From positions 84,465-148,464 of the forward strand of contig NZ_FOAR01000014.1 in the NCBI RefSeq assembly GCF_900109755.1: 64,000 nucleotides of DNA, in the 5' to 3' direction. The DNA comes from Pseudomonas agarici (GTDB lineage Bacteria; Pseudomonadota; Gammaproteobacteria; Pseudomonadales; Pseudomonadaceae). Positions 1-9,226 of the stretch are shown piece after piece. A program made the translations under genes and the position numbers. Position 1 is the first letter of the stretch. The number at the start of each line of letters is the position of its first letter. The notes beneath the pieces were generated by a model, which ran no database searches, was not told the DNA's origin, and saw nothing but the letters and a program-made list of their open reading frames with translations.

Positions 1-2
1 AC

Positions 3-824
3 CCTACATTGCGCCCGCAAAGTCTGAAAATCGCCGGAGGCAGTGCCGTACTGCAACCGGCGTTTATCGCCTTGCGACGCGGTGAACAACAGCAAACGTT
101 GGTTTTCCTCGAAGACCTGTCACAGATCGCCCAACAGGCCCAACAACTCAAGCTCGCGGCCCTGGGCCGCCTGACCGCCGGAATCGCCCACGAAATCCGC
201 AACCCTCTCGGCGCCATCAGCCACGCTGCCCAATTGCTACAGGAATCAAAGGAACTGCGAGGTTCCGACCGGCGCCTCACGCAGATTATCCAGGACCAGT
301 CCAAGCGTATGAATCGGGTGATTGAGAATGTGCTCCAGCTGTCTCGAAGGCAACCGTCCGAAGCGCGGCTGCTAGACCTCGGTGCCTGGCTGCAAACGTT
401 CGTCAGCGAATGGCGCGAACGAGCGCCTGCGAACCAGCAACTTCATCTGGAGATCGACAATGCCCGGATGCAAACCCGCGCCGACCCACTGCAGTTGACT
501 CAAGTGTTGAACAACCTGCTGGAAAACGGTCTGCGCTACAGCGCCCAATTGCACGATCAGGCGCAGGTCTGGCTGAAACTGGCGCTGGAACAGAACAATG
601 GGTTGCCGACTCTGGAAATACTCGATAATGGCCCCGGCATCGCGCCCGAGCGGTTGCAGCATCTGTTCGAGCCGTTCTTCACCACCGAAAGCCAGGGCAC
701 GGGCTTGGGCCTGTATCTGTCCCGCGAACTGTGCGAAAGCAACCAGGCCCGCCTAGACTATTCAAGACGCCAAGGCGGTAGTTGCTTTCGCATCACCTTC
801 GCTCACGCACGCAAACAGAGTTGA
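3..824 (+). CDS. pilS: PilS sensor histidine kinase (3' part; gene starts before the window)
   Basis: This is the C-terminal 273 residues of the membrane histidine kinase that controls type IV pilin transcription by phosphorylating PilR. The visible part has the H-box (AGIAHEIRNPLG, phospho-accepting His), the N-box (NNLLENGLRYS), and the ATP-binding G boxes (DNGPGIAP, GTGLGLYLSREL). The N-terminal membrane segments and PAS domain lie before the window. The frame is open to the first base, so no start is assigned. The stop lies two bases before the pilR start, so the two are cotranscribed. Identity rests on the kinase core plus adjacency to pilR and the minor pilin genes. Confidence 0.93.
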   Translation, partial: PTLRPQSLKIAGGSAVLQPAFIALRRGEQQQTLVFLEDLSQIAQQAQQLKLAALGRLTAGIAHEIRNPLGAISHAAQLLQESKELRGSDRRLTQIIQDQSKRMNRVIENVLQLSRRQPSEARLLDLGAWLQTFVSEWRERAPANQQLHLEIDNARMQTRADPLQLTQVLNNLLENGLRYSAQLHDQAQVWLKLALEQNNGLPTLEILDNGPGIAPERLQHLFEPFFTTESQGTGLGLYLSRELCESNQARLDYSRRQGGSCFRITFAHARKQS

Positions 825-826
825 AC

Positions 827-2170
827 ATGAGCCCACGGCAGAAGATCCTGATCGTCGATGATGAACCGGATATCCGCGAACTCCTGGAAATCACTCTGGG
901 TCGGATGAAGCTCGATACCCAAAGCGCCCGCAATGTCGGCGAAGCCCGAGACAAACTGGCTCAGGACAGCTTCGACCTGTGCCTGACCGACATGCGCCTG
1001 CCGGACGGCACGGGACTGGAACTGGTCCAATACATCCAACAGCGTCATCCCCAGGTGCCAGTGGCAATGATCACCGCCTATGGCAGCCTGGATACTGCGA
1101 TCAACGCACTCAAGTCCGGTGCCTTCGACTTCCTGACCAAGCCGGTGGATCTGGCCCGCTTGCGGGAACTGGTTACCAGCGCCTTGCGACTGCCGATGGC
1201 CGGTGAAAAACCACTGGCCATTGATACCCGTCTGCAGGGCGATTCGCTGCCGATGCGCGCCCTGCGCAAACAAATCGACAAACTGGCCCGCAGTCAGGCC
1301 CCCGTGTATATCAGTGGTGAATCAGGCAGCGGCAAGGAGCTGGTGGCGCGCTTGATCCATGCGCAGGGCCCTCGCGCCGAGAGCCCGTTCGTGCCGGTCA
1401 ACTGCGGGGCCATTCCTTCGGAACTGATGGAAAGCGAGTTTTTCGGCCATCGCAAAGGCAGCTTCAGCGGCGCGGTCGAAGACACCCCTGGACTGTTCCA
1501 AGCCGCCAACGGTGGCACCTTGTTTCTCGATGAAGTCGCTGACCTGCCTCTTGCCATGCAGGTCAAGCTGCTGCGGGCGATCCAGGAAAAGGCCGTTCGC
1601 AGCGTCGGCGGTCAACAGGAAGAAGTGGTGGATGTGCGGATTTTGTGCGCCACCCACAAAGACCTGAGCGCTGAAGTCAGCGCCGGACGCTTTCGCCAGG
1701 ACCTGTATTACCGGCTCAACGTCATTGAACTGCGGGTCCCCTCGCTGCGCGAACGCCGCGACGACATTGAGCCGCTGGCGACCCATGTACTCAAGCGTCT
1801 GGCGGCAGGTAGCGGGCTGCCTGCCGCCAAACTCCACCCCAACGCCCTGGATATCCTCAAGGGTTATCGTTTTCCCGGTAATGTGCGTGAACTGGAGAAT
1901 ATGCTCGAGCGGGCTCATACCTTGTGTGAAAACGAGCAGATCGAGGCCAGCGACCTGCGGCTGGCGCAAGCCGACGGCAATAACGCCGAGCCTGGGGGGC
2001 CGAATCTGGCGCAGATCGATAATCTGGAAGATTACCTGGAAAGCATCGAGCGCAAGCTGATTCTCCAAGCCTTGGAAGAAACCCGCTGGAACCGCACGGC
2101 GGCGGCCCAACGGCTGAACCTGTCGTTCCGTTCGATGCGTTATCGTCTCAAGAAACTGGGGTTGGATTGA
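827..2170 (+). CDS. pilR: PilR sigma-54-dependent response regulator
   Basis: NtrC-type activator of 447 aa. In P. aeruginosa PilR activates pilA from an RpoN promoter when phosphorylated by PilS. The receiver domain has acidic D11/D12, phospho-acceptor D55 (in LTDMRL) and K105. The AAA+ domain has Walker A GESGSGK ending at K170, the sigma-54 contact loop as GSFSGA (211-216) in place of the canonical GAFTGA, and FLDEVADLP. The C-terminus is a Fis-type helix-turn-helix (RTAAAQRLNLSFRSMRYRLKK). The ATG at 827 follows the pilS stop closely; an in-frame upstream extension overlaps pilS and was rejected. Its end overlaps the convergent thiO by 23 bp. Confidence 0.96.
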   Translation: MSPRQKILIVDDEPDIRELLEITLGRMKLDTQSARNVGEARDKLAQDSFDLCLTDMRLPDGTGLELVQYIQQRHPQVPVAMITAYGSLDTAINALKSGAFDFLTKPVDLARLRELVTSALRLPMAGEKPLAIDTRLQGDSLPMRALRKQIDKLARSQAPVYISGESGSGKELVARLIHAQGPRAESPFVPVNCGAIPSELMESEFFGHRKGSFSGAVEDTPGLFQAANGGTLFLDEVADLPLAMQVKLLRAIQEKAVRSVGGQQEEVVDVRILCATHKDLSAEVSAGRFRQDLYYRLNVIELRVPSLRERRDDIEPLATHVLKRLAAGSGLPAAKLHPNALDILKGYRFPGNVRELENMLERAHTLCENEQIEASDLRLAQADGNNAEPGGPNLAQIDNLEDYLESIERKLILQALEETRWNRTAAAQRLNLSFRSMRYRLKKLGLD

Positions 2171-3266
2171 GCCGCCCTTGAGGCGCGTAGGGAGCCGGGT
2201 CGATGATCGGCTCGTTTCCCAGCAACAGATCGGCAAACAGTTGGCAGGACGCCGGAGCCAGCACCAAACCGTTGCGATAATGACCGCAGTTGAGCCAGAG
2301 CCCGTCAAAACCAGGCACACGGCCAATAAACGGAATACCCGCAGGTGACCCAGGGCGTAATCCCGCCCAATGGGCAACGGGCTCGGCACCGGCCAACGCA
2401 GGAAGCAACTCCGCCGCCGATGCTTTGAGGCTGTCCAGCGCCGGTACAGTCGGTGTCTTGTCGAAACCTTCATGCTCCAGGGTGCTACCGATCAGGATAT
2501 GGCCGTCACGTCGCGGAATCGCATAACGGCCTTTGGCCAGGATCATGCTGGGCAAGAAATCCGCCGCGCATTTATACAGAATCATCTGGCCCTTGACCGG
2601 TTCAACCGGCAGCTCCAGGCCCAGGGTCTTCAGCAATTCGCCACTCCAGGCGCCAGCGGCCAGCACCACCTGATCGGCTTGAATATCACCCGTTGAAGTC
2701 CGCACGCCGGCGATTTTCCCACCCTCGTGGATAAAATCGCTGACCTCGCACTGCTCGTGAATCGTGACATTGGGCAAGGCCTGCAAGGCCGCCTTGAGTG
2801 ACTTCAGCAAACGCGGATTGCGCACATTGGCGACATTGGCCATGTAGATCGCCCGGCAATACCCCCCGCCCATGACCGGCACCGCATCGTGGACCGCCGA
2901 GATATCCACCGAGCTCAGCGGGCGTTTCTCGCGCTCGGCCCAGGCCAAAGCCTCGGCTTCGTCATCCAGGTCGAGCCAGTAGAGGCCGGTGGTATGAACT
3001 TCCGGATCCACCCCGGTCTGGGCGAAAAGTCTCGCCCCAAGCTGTGGGTAAAAATCCTGCGACCAATGGGCCAGCGCCGTGACGGCCGAACTGTAGCGCC
3101 ACGGGTACAACGGCGAAACGATCCCACCGCCGGCCCAGGAGGCTTCCTGGCCGAGGCCGGAGCGATCCAGCAAAGTCACCCGGGTGATCTGGGAGGCCAG
3201 GTTGAATGCCGTCAGCAGGCCGATCACTCCGCCGCCGACGATGACTACATGTTGCTGGGTGTTCAT
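2148..3266 (-). CDS. thiO: Glycine oxidase ThiO (FAD-dependent amine oxidase)
   Basis: 372-aa FAD oxidoreductase of the DAO family. ThiO oxidises glycine to iminoacetate, used to build the thiazole ring of thiamine. The N-terminus carries the Rossmann dinucleotide motif (VVIVGGGVIGLLTAF), followed by a typical ThiO stretch (GLGQEASWAGGGIVSPLYPW), and the C-terminal part ends with WLNCGHYRNGLVLAPAS. The start is set at the ATG giving MNTQQHVVIVGGG; a 15-residue upstream extension has no homology to the fold. It sits between pilR and the minor pilin operon, as I recall for other pseudomonads, with no functional link to pili. Confidence 0.92.
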   Translation of the reverse strand: MNTQQHVVIVGGGVIGLLTAFNLASQITRVTLLDRSGLGQEASWAGGGIVSPLYPWRYSSAVTALAHWSQDFYPQLGARLFAQTGVDPEVHTTGLYWLDLDDEAEALAWAEREKRPLSSVDISAVHDAVPVMGGGYCRAIYMANVANVRNPRLLKSLKAALQALPNVTIHEQCEVSDFIHEGGKIAGVRTSTGDIQADQVVLAAGAWSGELLKTLGLELPVEPVKGQMILYKCAADFLPSMILAKGRYAIPRRDGHILIGSTLEHEGFDKTPTVPALDSLKASAAELLPALAGAEPVAHWAGLRPGSPAGIPFIGRVPGFDGLWLNCGHYRNGLVLAPASCQLFADLLLGNEPIIDPAPYAPQGRLNPTPVS

Positions 3267-3372
3267 TGATTGATCCAGACAGAAAAGAAACCGATATGAA
3301 GTCCCAGACAAACTCAGGCGCTATACGAAATATATCCTCTGGCATTGAAAGCCGGGCCTTCTCGAAAACGCT

Positions 3373-3771
3373 CTAGCGCCCCCAGCAATCCTTGACTGTC
3401 ACGCCTGCGCCAGCCCCAGTATTGGCTGACACATTCAGGTTGTTCAGGGTGTAGCTACCACATTTGTCACTCGCCATCATCGAGCCCGCGACGGGCGTCG
3501 CGGTCAACGTGAAACTGGTGGCGCTCAAGGCGGGCACGATGCTGTAGAACGCGTTGCCGTTGCTCAGCACCGCCCCCACATACGTGGCGTTGCGTGAATA
3601 AAACCGCTCCAGCGTCTGCGCCTGCTCGTACAACAGGCCGGCAATTTCAGAGCGGTGTGCACGACGGACATACTCGGTGTAACTCGGGTAGGCCACGGCG
3701 GCCAGAATCCCAATAATCGCGACAACGATCATCAGTTCGATCAGGCTGAAACCTTCACCGGTTCTACGCAT
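3373..3771 (-). CDS. pilE: Minor pilin PilE
   Basis: 132-aa type IV minor pilin. It has a short basic leader ending in Gly, then the class IVa motif [22 protein letters not shown] with Glu at mature position 5, so it is a substrate of the prepilin peptidase PilD. The soluble domain has two cysteines near the C-terminus (DKCGSY, KDCWG) likely forming the D-loop disulphide. Start chosen at MRRTGEGFS rather than four residues upstream because leaders are short. It is the last gene of the minus-strand operon, 12 bp after pilY1; no pilY2-like gene lies between them. Confidence 0.93.
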   Translation of the reverse strand: MRRTGEGFSLIELMIVVAIIGILAAVAYPSYTEYVRRAHRSEIAGLLYEQAQTLERFYSRNATYVGAVLSNGNAFYSIVPALSATSFTLTATPVAGSMMASDKCGSYTLNNLNVSANTGAGAGVTVKDCWGR

Positions 3772-3783
3772 TGATCCTCCCAC

Positions 3784-6700
3784 CTACTGTAATTGTCGCC
3801 ACATGATGCGCCGGTTGTTCACACCGCCCAGTTCTAGCAACGGAGCAGATGTCCCTGACTCCTGCGGCCCGGCAATGATCTGGAGCCCATCGAGCTGCCT
3901 GATAAGCCCACCGATGTTCGGTACACTACCACTGTAAGTGATACCGCTAAATGCCAGATCGCTGGCGTTGATTGTCCCATCGCCGTTGGTGTCTAGAATC
4001 GGATAGGTCAACATGGCCCCGCTCACCGCATCGACATCCAGCAAACGTCCCGACCCGGCACTGGAACAAGGGTCGCTGGTGTCAACCTGTGCCGTGGTGA
4101 AGATCAATCGTCCAAAGGTCAGGAGCGCCGGGTAAATAACCCGCTCCCCAGTCGGTGTGTTGTTGGGAACCAAGGAAAAGTAAAACCCTTTCTTGGTCGT
4201 GTAATCGACCGGGTTCTGGCTGGAGGTGAAAAACGAAGTGCCTGTCGCGGGAGCATTGATCGTCTGGGCAACCAGGTTGCTCTCGGTATAACTGGCGCTG
4301 CTGCCGTCATTATCCAACACCGCGTAGAACGCCTGGCGCGCCGTGGTGGTCTTGTCCGCTGTTTCACTGAGTTTACCGGTACCGAAATAGACCAGCTTGC
4401 CTTGTCCTGGCAGATTGCCAATGACCGGTTGTGCGGTAATCGGTTGGGCCGTGGTGTTCAAGGCTGTGAACAGCGGCGCCCCGCCAAATGCCACGGCCCA
4501 ATTGGCAGGAGCGGGATCAGTCAGTTTGAACTTCCACATCTGTCCTTTCAAATCGCCAGCGTATGCATATTGCACGACACTTTGAGCATTGACCCGCAGC
4601 TTTACCGAGCTGAGGCCATTGTTCCCAGTACTGTCGGAGGTAATTTTCGTGATCAACGAGCCGTCGCGCATATCCACCACATACAACGCCGCCACACCGG
4701 CGGCACTGCCATAGCCGTTGCCGATGAATGCCGCCCAGCGACCATCGGCCAAGCGAGCCACTTCCGGCTTGGCATAGGCATAACCCAGGTCATTGAAAAC
4801 GTTCAGCGGATTGGCGACATCCGGGGCCTTGATTTCCCACAGGGCGCCGATGGTGTTGGCGGTCGAGGCACCGTACAGGCGGATCGCGAAGAATGCCTTG
4901 CCACCTGCGCCAACACCGCCTACCGCAACGGTATTCCAGGTGCTATTGAGCTTGGCATCGGCCACGGTGATCTGACCATCGTTGAGGAATTTGTGGCTGC
5001 TGCCATTGATATAAGCCGGATCGGCGACATAGTGCAGGTTGTTGATCACACTCGACGGCATATACGCATAAAGGCGCTGGCCCGTCAGCGGATCGATGAC
5101 GTTGAAAAAACCGTCGTTGGCATTGACCACCAGGCGTGCGGCCATCCCCGTACCGCCAGCCTTGGCATCCAGGTAAGCGGTGTAACTGGTGTCGCCAACG
5201 GTGTCCGATGCCGTGCGGTCGGTTGGCGAGGCATAAACCAGGCGTGAGTTGACGACATCCCCCAGATAGACGGTCCGGACCTTCAAACCGGCCTTGTTGG
5301 TACCCTTGCTCCACTCCACCAGATCGTTGCCGGTAATGCCCAACGGCAGGCTCAATCCCAGGGCCGTCTGCTGAAGCGGCGCGAAGTTGCCATAAGTCAG
5401 GGTAATAGGCGAACTGGTCAGCGTATTCCACGACTGAAAACTCGGAGTCGCAGCCCCCGTGGGCGAGAGGGTCGTATCGGTGCTCCAGTTGGTCGTGGAG
5501 CTGAGTGATCCATCGGCATTGAACGCGAAAGCCCGGATGGTACCGCGCCAATCGGCAGGGTCATACTGCGAGGTATAGAACAAGGTATTGGTGCTCAGGC
5601 TCGAGGAGCTCGATGCGCCACCACCGCCAGACCCGGCCTTGGAGGTGATGTCATTCAGCGCCGCCGACAATGCCGCGTTCAACCCCGCACTGTCGGTCGC
5701 CTGATAGTAGTTGCCATGCCCGTACCGTGCGCTATCGGCCAGCATCTGATTGTCGGCGGTAAACCCCACGGAGTAGGTAAACATATTTTGTTTCGGGAAG
5801 TCTGCGGCGTCCCAACTCTTGCCTGCGGCATCGTTGCCCGAGGAGCGCACGTCGATGTCATAGGCGAACTTGGCGATATCGTCCAGATAAAGCGTGTTGC
5901 CCTCGGCATCGCCACTGAGATTGTTGCCGTCGTTATCGATCCTGTCCCAGTTCGGCAGATTGCCGCCACCCAACGGATCGCTGCTCGCAAAGCTACGGTC
6001 GTAGGTCGGCAAGCCGTCGGTGATGACCACGCCGTAGTTCTTCTGGCAGCGATACTGGACCGGGCTGGTGTAGGTAGTTGGTGTCGAGTTGTAGTAGGGC
6101 GTCATCCCCCGCAAGTAACGCGTGATCTCGTAATAGGTTTCAGCCAGCGGCGTATTGGCGATTGCGGACAAACCGTTGATCGAGGAGATCAACGCACTGT
6201 AGTTGGTGTCTGCCTGGGCCTGGGTGGTCGAACCGGTCACCGGAGACAAATCACTGATTATTCGGGCGATATTGCCGCCCCGACCATTATCACTACTGGT
6301 CGGGGCGTTGAACGTTGCCAAGCCAATGCGCAGGTTGCGGTTGCTGGTAACCAGCGCCGATGACACGTTGCGGGCAACGTTGATCCGATAATCATTGGGG
6401 ATGCTGCTGTCGGTGGCGTAATCCTTTTTTGTCAGCCCCGCCGAGATCATCCTGGCGATGAGATAAGCCACATACCGGTTGGAAATCCGCGTATTGCCAC
6501 CACCGACCGGGTCCGGAAACTTGATGCAGTAAACTGTGCTACTCGGCGTGTTGCTGGCACCTACACCCATTCTGAAACCGTCGTAGTTCGTGTCGCAACC
6601 GCCTTGGTAGAAATCGTTGATGAACTGGTTTTCATTCATCATATCGAGCGCGATCAGGCCGTTGACGCTAGTGCTGCAACTGAACGTCGAGGCGCAGTTG

Positions 6701-6939
6701 TACACCTGGGGAGTGGTCGTCGACTGATGGAAGTCCGTCGCGCGAATCAGGTTGTTCATGCTCCCGGAATTATCCACCAACAGCATCACGTTCGGCGTGA
6801 CCGAGCCGGCGCTCAACAGCGGCGAGTCAGAAGGTGTGAAGGCATAAACCGGAGCGCTGAGGTACAGTCCGAAAAAGGCGCCGGCTATCAGTTTGACGAG
6901 CCGTGAATACACGCTGCCTGCGCCCTTATTTCTTGACAT
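3784..6939 (-). CDS. pilY1: PilY1-like type IV pilus tip/assembly protein
   Basis: 1051-aa exported protein. In P. aeruginosa PilY1 works with the minor pilins to prime pilus assembly, acts in calcium-dependent extension/retraction and adhesion, and feeds surface sensing. A signal sequence (about residues 12-33, ending APVYA) precedes a von Willebrand A-like region with MIDAS motif DNSGSM (D56). The C-terminal half is the PilY1 beta-propeller, with an EF-hand-like calcium loop near residue 983 (DTNGDGTINASD). No RGD motif was seen. Start chosen at MSRNKGAGS, overlapping the pilX end by 14 bp; the 34-residue upstream extension is a shadow of pilX. It is slightly shorter than the roughly 1160-aa P. 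aeruginosa protein. Confidence 0.93.
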   Translation of the reverse strand: MSRNKGAGSVYSRLVKLIAGAFFGLYLSAPVYAFTPSDSPLLSAGSVTPNVMLLVDNSGSMNNLIRATDFHQSTTTPQVYNCASTFSCSTSVNGLIALDMMNENQFINDFYQGGCDTNYDGFRMGVGASNTPSSTVYCIKFPDPVGGGNTRISNRYVAYLIARMISAGLTKKDYATDSSIPNDYRINVARNVSSALVTSNRNLRIGLATFNAPTSSDNGRGGNIARIISDLSPVTGSTTQAQADTNYSALISSINGLSAIANTPLAETYYEITRYLRGMTPYYNSTPTTYTSPVQYRCQKNYGVVITDGLPTYDRSFASSDPLGGGNLPNWDRIDNDGNNLSGDAEGNTLYLDDIAKFAYDIDVRSSGNDAAGKSWDAADFPKQNMFTYSVGFTADNQMLADSARYGHGNYYQATDSAGLNAALSAALNDITSKAGSGGGGASSSSSLSTNTLFYTSQYDPADWRGTIRAFAFNADGSLSSTTNWSTDTTLSPTGAATPSFQSWNTLTSSPITLTYGNFAPLQQTALGLSLPLGITGNDLVEWSKGTNKAGLKVRTVYLGDVVNSRLVYASPTDRTASDTVGDTSYTAYLDAKAGGTGMAARLVVNANDGFFNVIDPLTGQRLYAYMPSSVINNLHYVADPAYINGSSHKFLNDGQITVADAKLNSTWNTVAVGGVGAGGKAFFAIRLYGASTANTIGALWEIKAPDVANPLNVFNDLGYAYAKPEVARLADGRWAAFIGNGYGSAAGVAALYVVDMRDGSLITKITSDSTGNNGLSSVKLRVNAQSVVQYAYAGDLKGQMWKFKLTDPAPANWAVAFGGAPLFTALNTTAQPITAQPVIGNLPGQGKLVYFGTGKLSETADKTTTARQAFYAVLDNDGSSASYTESNLVAQTINAPATGTSFFTSSQNPVDYTTKKGFYFSLVPNNTPTGERVIYPALLTFGRLIFTTAQVDTSDPCSSAGSGRLLDVDAVSGAMLTYPILDTNGDGTINASDLAFSGITYSGSVPNIGGLIRQLDGLQIIAGPQESGTSAPLLELGGVNNRRIMWRQLQ

Positions 6940-7444
6940 AGATACTCTCCAGCACGGTGCGCGACGTGCCCTGATTGCCCACGCCGGTAATCCTGTAGGT
7001 GGTCCAGGAAAGGCCATCCTCCATGCCCGCGGCATCGACATTGACCGGATCCTTGGTGGTGCCCAGCTTCTGTATACCGTAGAAACCGCTGGTCACGGCC
7101 ACCCAGGTCACTCCAGAGGTGGCATTCGTACCGGCGCTCAGCGGTTGGGCATTGTTAAGCGCTTCGGCAGGTGGCGCGCAGCGCACGGTGCTGGAGCAAA
7201 CCGGCGGATTGTAGTTCGACGCCTGGACGACAGTTTCCCCTACCCGCAACGCACTTTCCGCGAACTGGAATGACTCGTTGCGCACCTTGACGCTACCGAA
7301 CATTTTTTCCTGCAGGTTGGCATTTTGCATCGACGAGATACCGATCAGGGTCAGCAACAGCAAAAACACCAGACTGACCAGCAATGCCATGCCGCGCTGG
7401 GATTGCCGCTTAAGTGGAATGGCCCTATGGGCAAAGGTATTCAA
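6926..7444 (-). CDS. pilX: Minor pilin PilX (GspK-like)
   Basis: 172-aa minor pilin, part of the tip-priming complex with PilV, PilW, FimU and PilE. The leader ends QSQRG, followed by the hydrophobic MALLVSLVFLLLLTLIGISS helix. Mature position 5 is Val rather than Glu, as usual for the PilX/GspK class thought to sit at the very tip. ESALRVGE and a Cys pair (VCSSTVRC) follow. It lies between pilW (12 bp away) and pilY1 (overlap). The family is clear from the N-terminus and the gene order. Confidence 0.9.
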   Translation of the reverse strand: MNTFAHRAIPLKRQSQRGMALLVSLVFLLLLTLIGISSMQNANLQEKMFGSVKVRNESFQFAESALRVGETVVQASNYNPPVCSSTVRCAPPAEALNNAQPLSAGTNATSGVTWVAVTSGFYGIQKLGTTKDPVNVDAAGMEDGLSWTTYRITGVGNQGTSRTVLESIYVKK

Positions 7445-7456
7445 GGCATGCCCTCC

Positions 7457-8161
7457 TTATCTGAGCCAGTTGCGCACGGCTGCCACAACGTTGAATGTAC
7501 GATCGCTGACCCTGCCGGCGGGATCCCTCAAGGTCAGCGTCAGCCTGACACTGCGAATCAACCTGGGATTGCTCGGGGTTGCGGAATAACTGAATGCCGT
7601 GCTGTCGAGCAGGGTCCTGGCCATTCCGAACGATACGGCAAAGGCCTGCACATTGCTGATCAAGGGCTGACGGGCATTGAGCGGGCCGATATAGATCTGA
7701 TTGTTGGCGAAGGAATAGATCGATTGCCTCACCGATAGGGCAATTTGCCCGACGCCAGGTGCCCTGGCTCCGCTGTAAGCCGTGGATTGCACCAGGCAAT
7801 CGGAAACAATTGTCCAGGTCGGAGCCGCGCCGTGGTTACCGACATCGGCGGTGATCAGCGTCAGGGCCTGATTGGCGGCATCCCAACTGATCGGCGTGTT
7901 GAATGCCGCCATGAAGGTGTTATTGAGGCTCGAGTCGTCCACCGTCGCGACACAGCCGAACATCCCGGTCATACGAATTTCCTGGAGCATCTTGCTGAGG
8001 ACGAACCGCGCATCCTCCTGCATGCCGGCCGCGCCAGCCTGGCTGGCGTAGGTATTCTTCGCCGCCATGAATATCTGGGTGATACCCGCGACCACAATCA
8101 GCCCCAGCATCAGGGCCACCATCATTTCGATCAGGCCAACACCTGCGCAAAACTTTTTCAT
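7457..8161 (-). CDS. pilW: Minor pilin PilW
   Basis: 234-aa minor pilin of the GspJ-like class. Leader MKKFCAG precedes VGLIEMMVALMLGLIVVAG with Glu at mature position 5. The body is typical of PilW (MLQEIRMTGMFGC). The ATG at 8161 forms an ATGA overlap with the pilV stop and has GGAACGG just upstream; a GTG four codons earlier is also in frame but less likely. It acts with PilV, PilX, FimU and PilE to initiate pilus polymerisation and present PilY1. Confidence 0.9.
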   Translation of the reverse strand: MKKFCAGVGLIEMMVALMLGLIVVAGITQIFMAAKNTYASQAGAAGMQEDARFVLSKMLQEIRMTGMFGCVATVDDSSLNNTFMAAFNTPISWDAANQALTLITADVGNHGAAPTWTIVSDCLVQSTAYSGARAPGVGQIALSVRQSIYSFANNQIYIGPLNARQPLISNVQAFAVSFGMARTLLDSTAFSYSATPSNPRLIRSVRLTLTLRDPAGRVSDRTFNVVAAVRNWLR

Positions 8162-8634
8162 AGGCCGTTCCACACAGTGGCAACCCGGCTGACCAGGGAG
8201 ACCGTTGAAGTGACGTTCGCGTTCGCCGCCCGTGTGTCGGTCCAGACGACGGTGATAGTGACGACACCGGCCGCTACCGCAATCGACCCCGAGACGATCC
8301 CCGCGCCGGGGATATTGTTCAGGCTGGTAACGAAATCGGACAAATCCTGATCGCGGATCGTCGAGGTCGCGCTTGGCGCCACGAGACTCCCCAACTGATA
8401 GTCAGCCCCTGGATTGAGGCAAGGATTGCGCGTGGCATTTGAACAGGGGTTGGCGCGAATACGGTCCAGTATGTCGTAGGTGATAAAACTGATCTGGGTC
8501 CCTATCGTCGAGCTGTCGGTGTTCTTCAGGGCATTGAGCTGTAACGCCGCCGCGCCGAGCAGGCCGATCGCCATGACCAGCATGGCCACCAGCACCTCCA
8601 CCAACGTGACCCCGGACTGATGATTAGCCGTCAT
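8158..8634 (-). CDS. pilV: Minor pilin PilV
   Basis: 158-aa minor pilin of the GspI-like class. It has a type IV pilin N-terminus (NHQSG, then VTLVEVLVAMLVMAIGLLG, Glu at mature position 5) followed by AALQLNALKNT and ILDRIRANP, the usual PilV signature. The start at MTANHQSG makes an ATGA overlap with the fimU stop; the 13-residue upstream extension is not pilin-like. It also ends in an ATGA overlap with pilW, so fimU, pilV and pilW are translationally coupled. Confidence 0.91.
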   Translation of the reverse strand: MTANHQSGVTLVEVLVAMLVMAIGLLGAAALQLNALKNTDSSTIGTQISFITYDILDRIRANPCSNATRNPCLNPGADYQLGSLVAPSATSTIRDQDLSDFVTSLNNIPGAGIVSGSIAVAAGVVTITVVWTDTRAANANVTSTVSLVSRVATVWNGL

Positions 8635-9095
8635 TGACAAACTCCATTGAGCACGATCCGGCCTGTCAGGCATACGGTAACCGTATTGGTGTAAGCCCCC
8701 TCGACAAAGGTCAAGGGGGTATTCGCGGCGGGATCGGCAAGCCCGCCCAGGTTGTTGAACTCAATGAACGCCACGTTATTGCTCGCCACCGTCGCGGAAC
8801 TCGACATTGCCGGCGTGCTACGCAAAATCGTCGAGTTGGAACTCAGGGTGGTGGTCAGCGCCGTGGTCCAGGCGGCGCCGGCAGTCGAGGGGGCAATGCG
8901 CACATTCACGCCTCGATTGATTGCCTCCAGGCGGGTGTAATTGAGCGCGCGCATCAGATCGTTTGCCTCGGTCTCGGCCTTGGATCGCTGGATGCTCGAT
9001 GTGAATGAAGGCACCGCGAGGGTCAACACAATTGCCAGCACCGCCACCGTGACCATCAGCTCGACCAGCGTGAAACCTTTGGCACGTTGAAACAT
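8631..9095 (-). CDS. fimU: Minor pilin FimU (GspH-like)
   Basis: 154-aa prepilin of the FimT/FimU (GspH) family and first gene of the minus-strand minor pilin operon. N-terminus MFQRAKG then FTLVELMVTVAVLAIVLTLAVP, with Glu at mature position 5; ALNYTRLEAINRG is the usual H-type segment. The ATG at 9095 is preceded by a purine-rich GGTGGGAG. In-frame codons upstream to 9191 lack pilin features. It diverges from the paralogous fimT across a 131-bp gap that must hold both promoters. Confidence 0.88.
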   Translation of the reverse strand: MFQRAKGFTLVELMVTVAVLAIVLTLAVPSFTSSIQRSKAETEANDLMRALNYTRLEAINRGVNVRIAPSTAGAAWTTALTTTLSSNSTILRSTPAMSSSATVASNNVAFIEFNNLGGLADPAANTPLTFVEGAYTNTVTVCLTGRIVLNGVCQ

Positions 9096-9226
9096 ATGCG
9101 TACTCCCACCCCGCCTGCACGGAACTATAACTAGCCCTGTCGCGCAAACAATCGACAACAGGATATACGGTTGTTTTGGATGGACCAGCAAGCATCAGGG
9201 TAAAAATCAACAGGGAGTTGGTCGAT

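Noticed and set aside
1322..2473. 383-codon minus-strand frame over pilR and thiO
   Set aside because: Covers conserved pilR sequence on the other strand and has no recognisable domain.
4402..5247. 281-codon plus-strand frame within pilY1
   Set aside because: Antisense to pilY1 beta-propeller codons; no start signal or domain.
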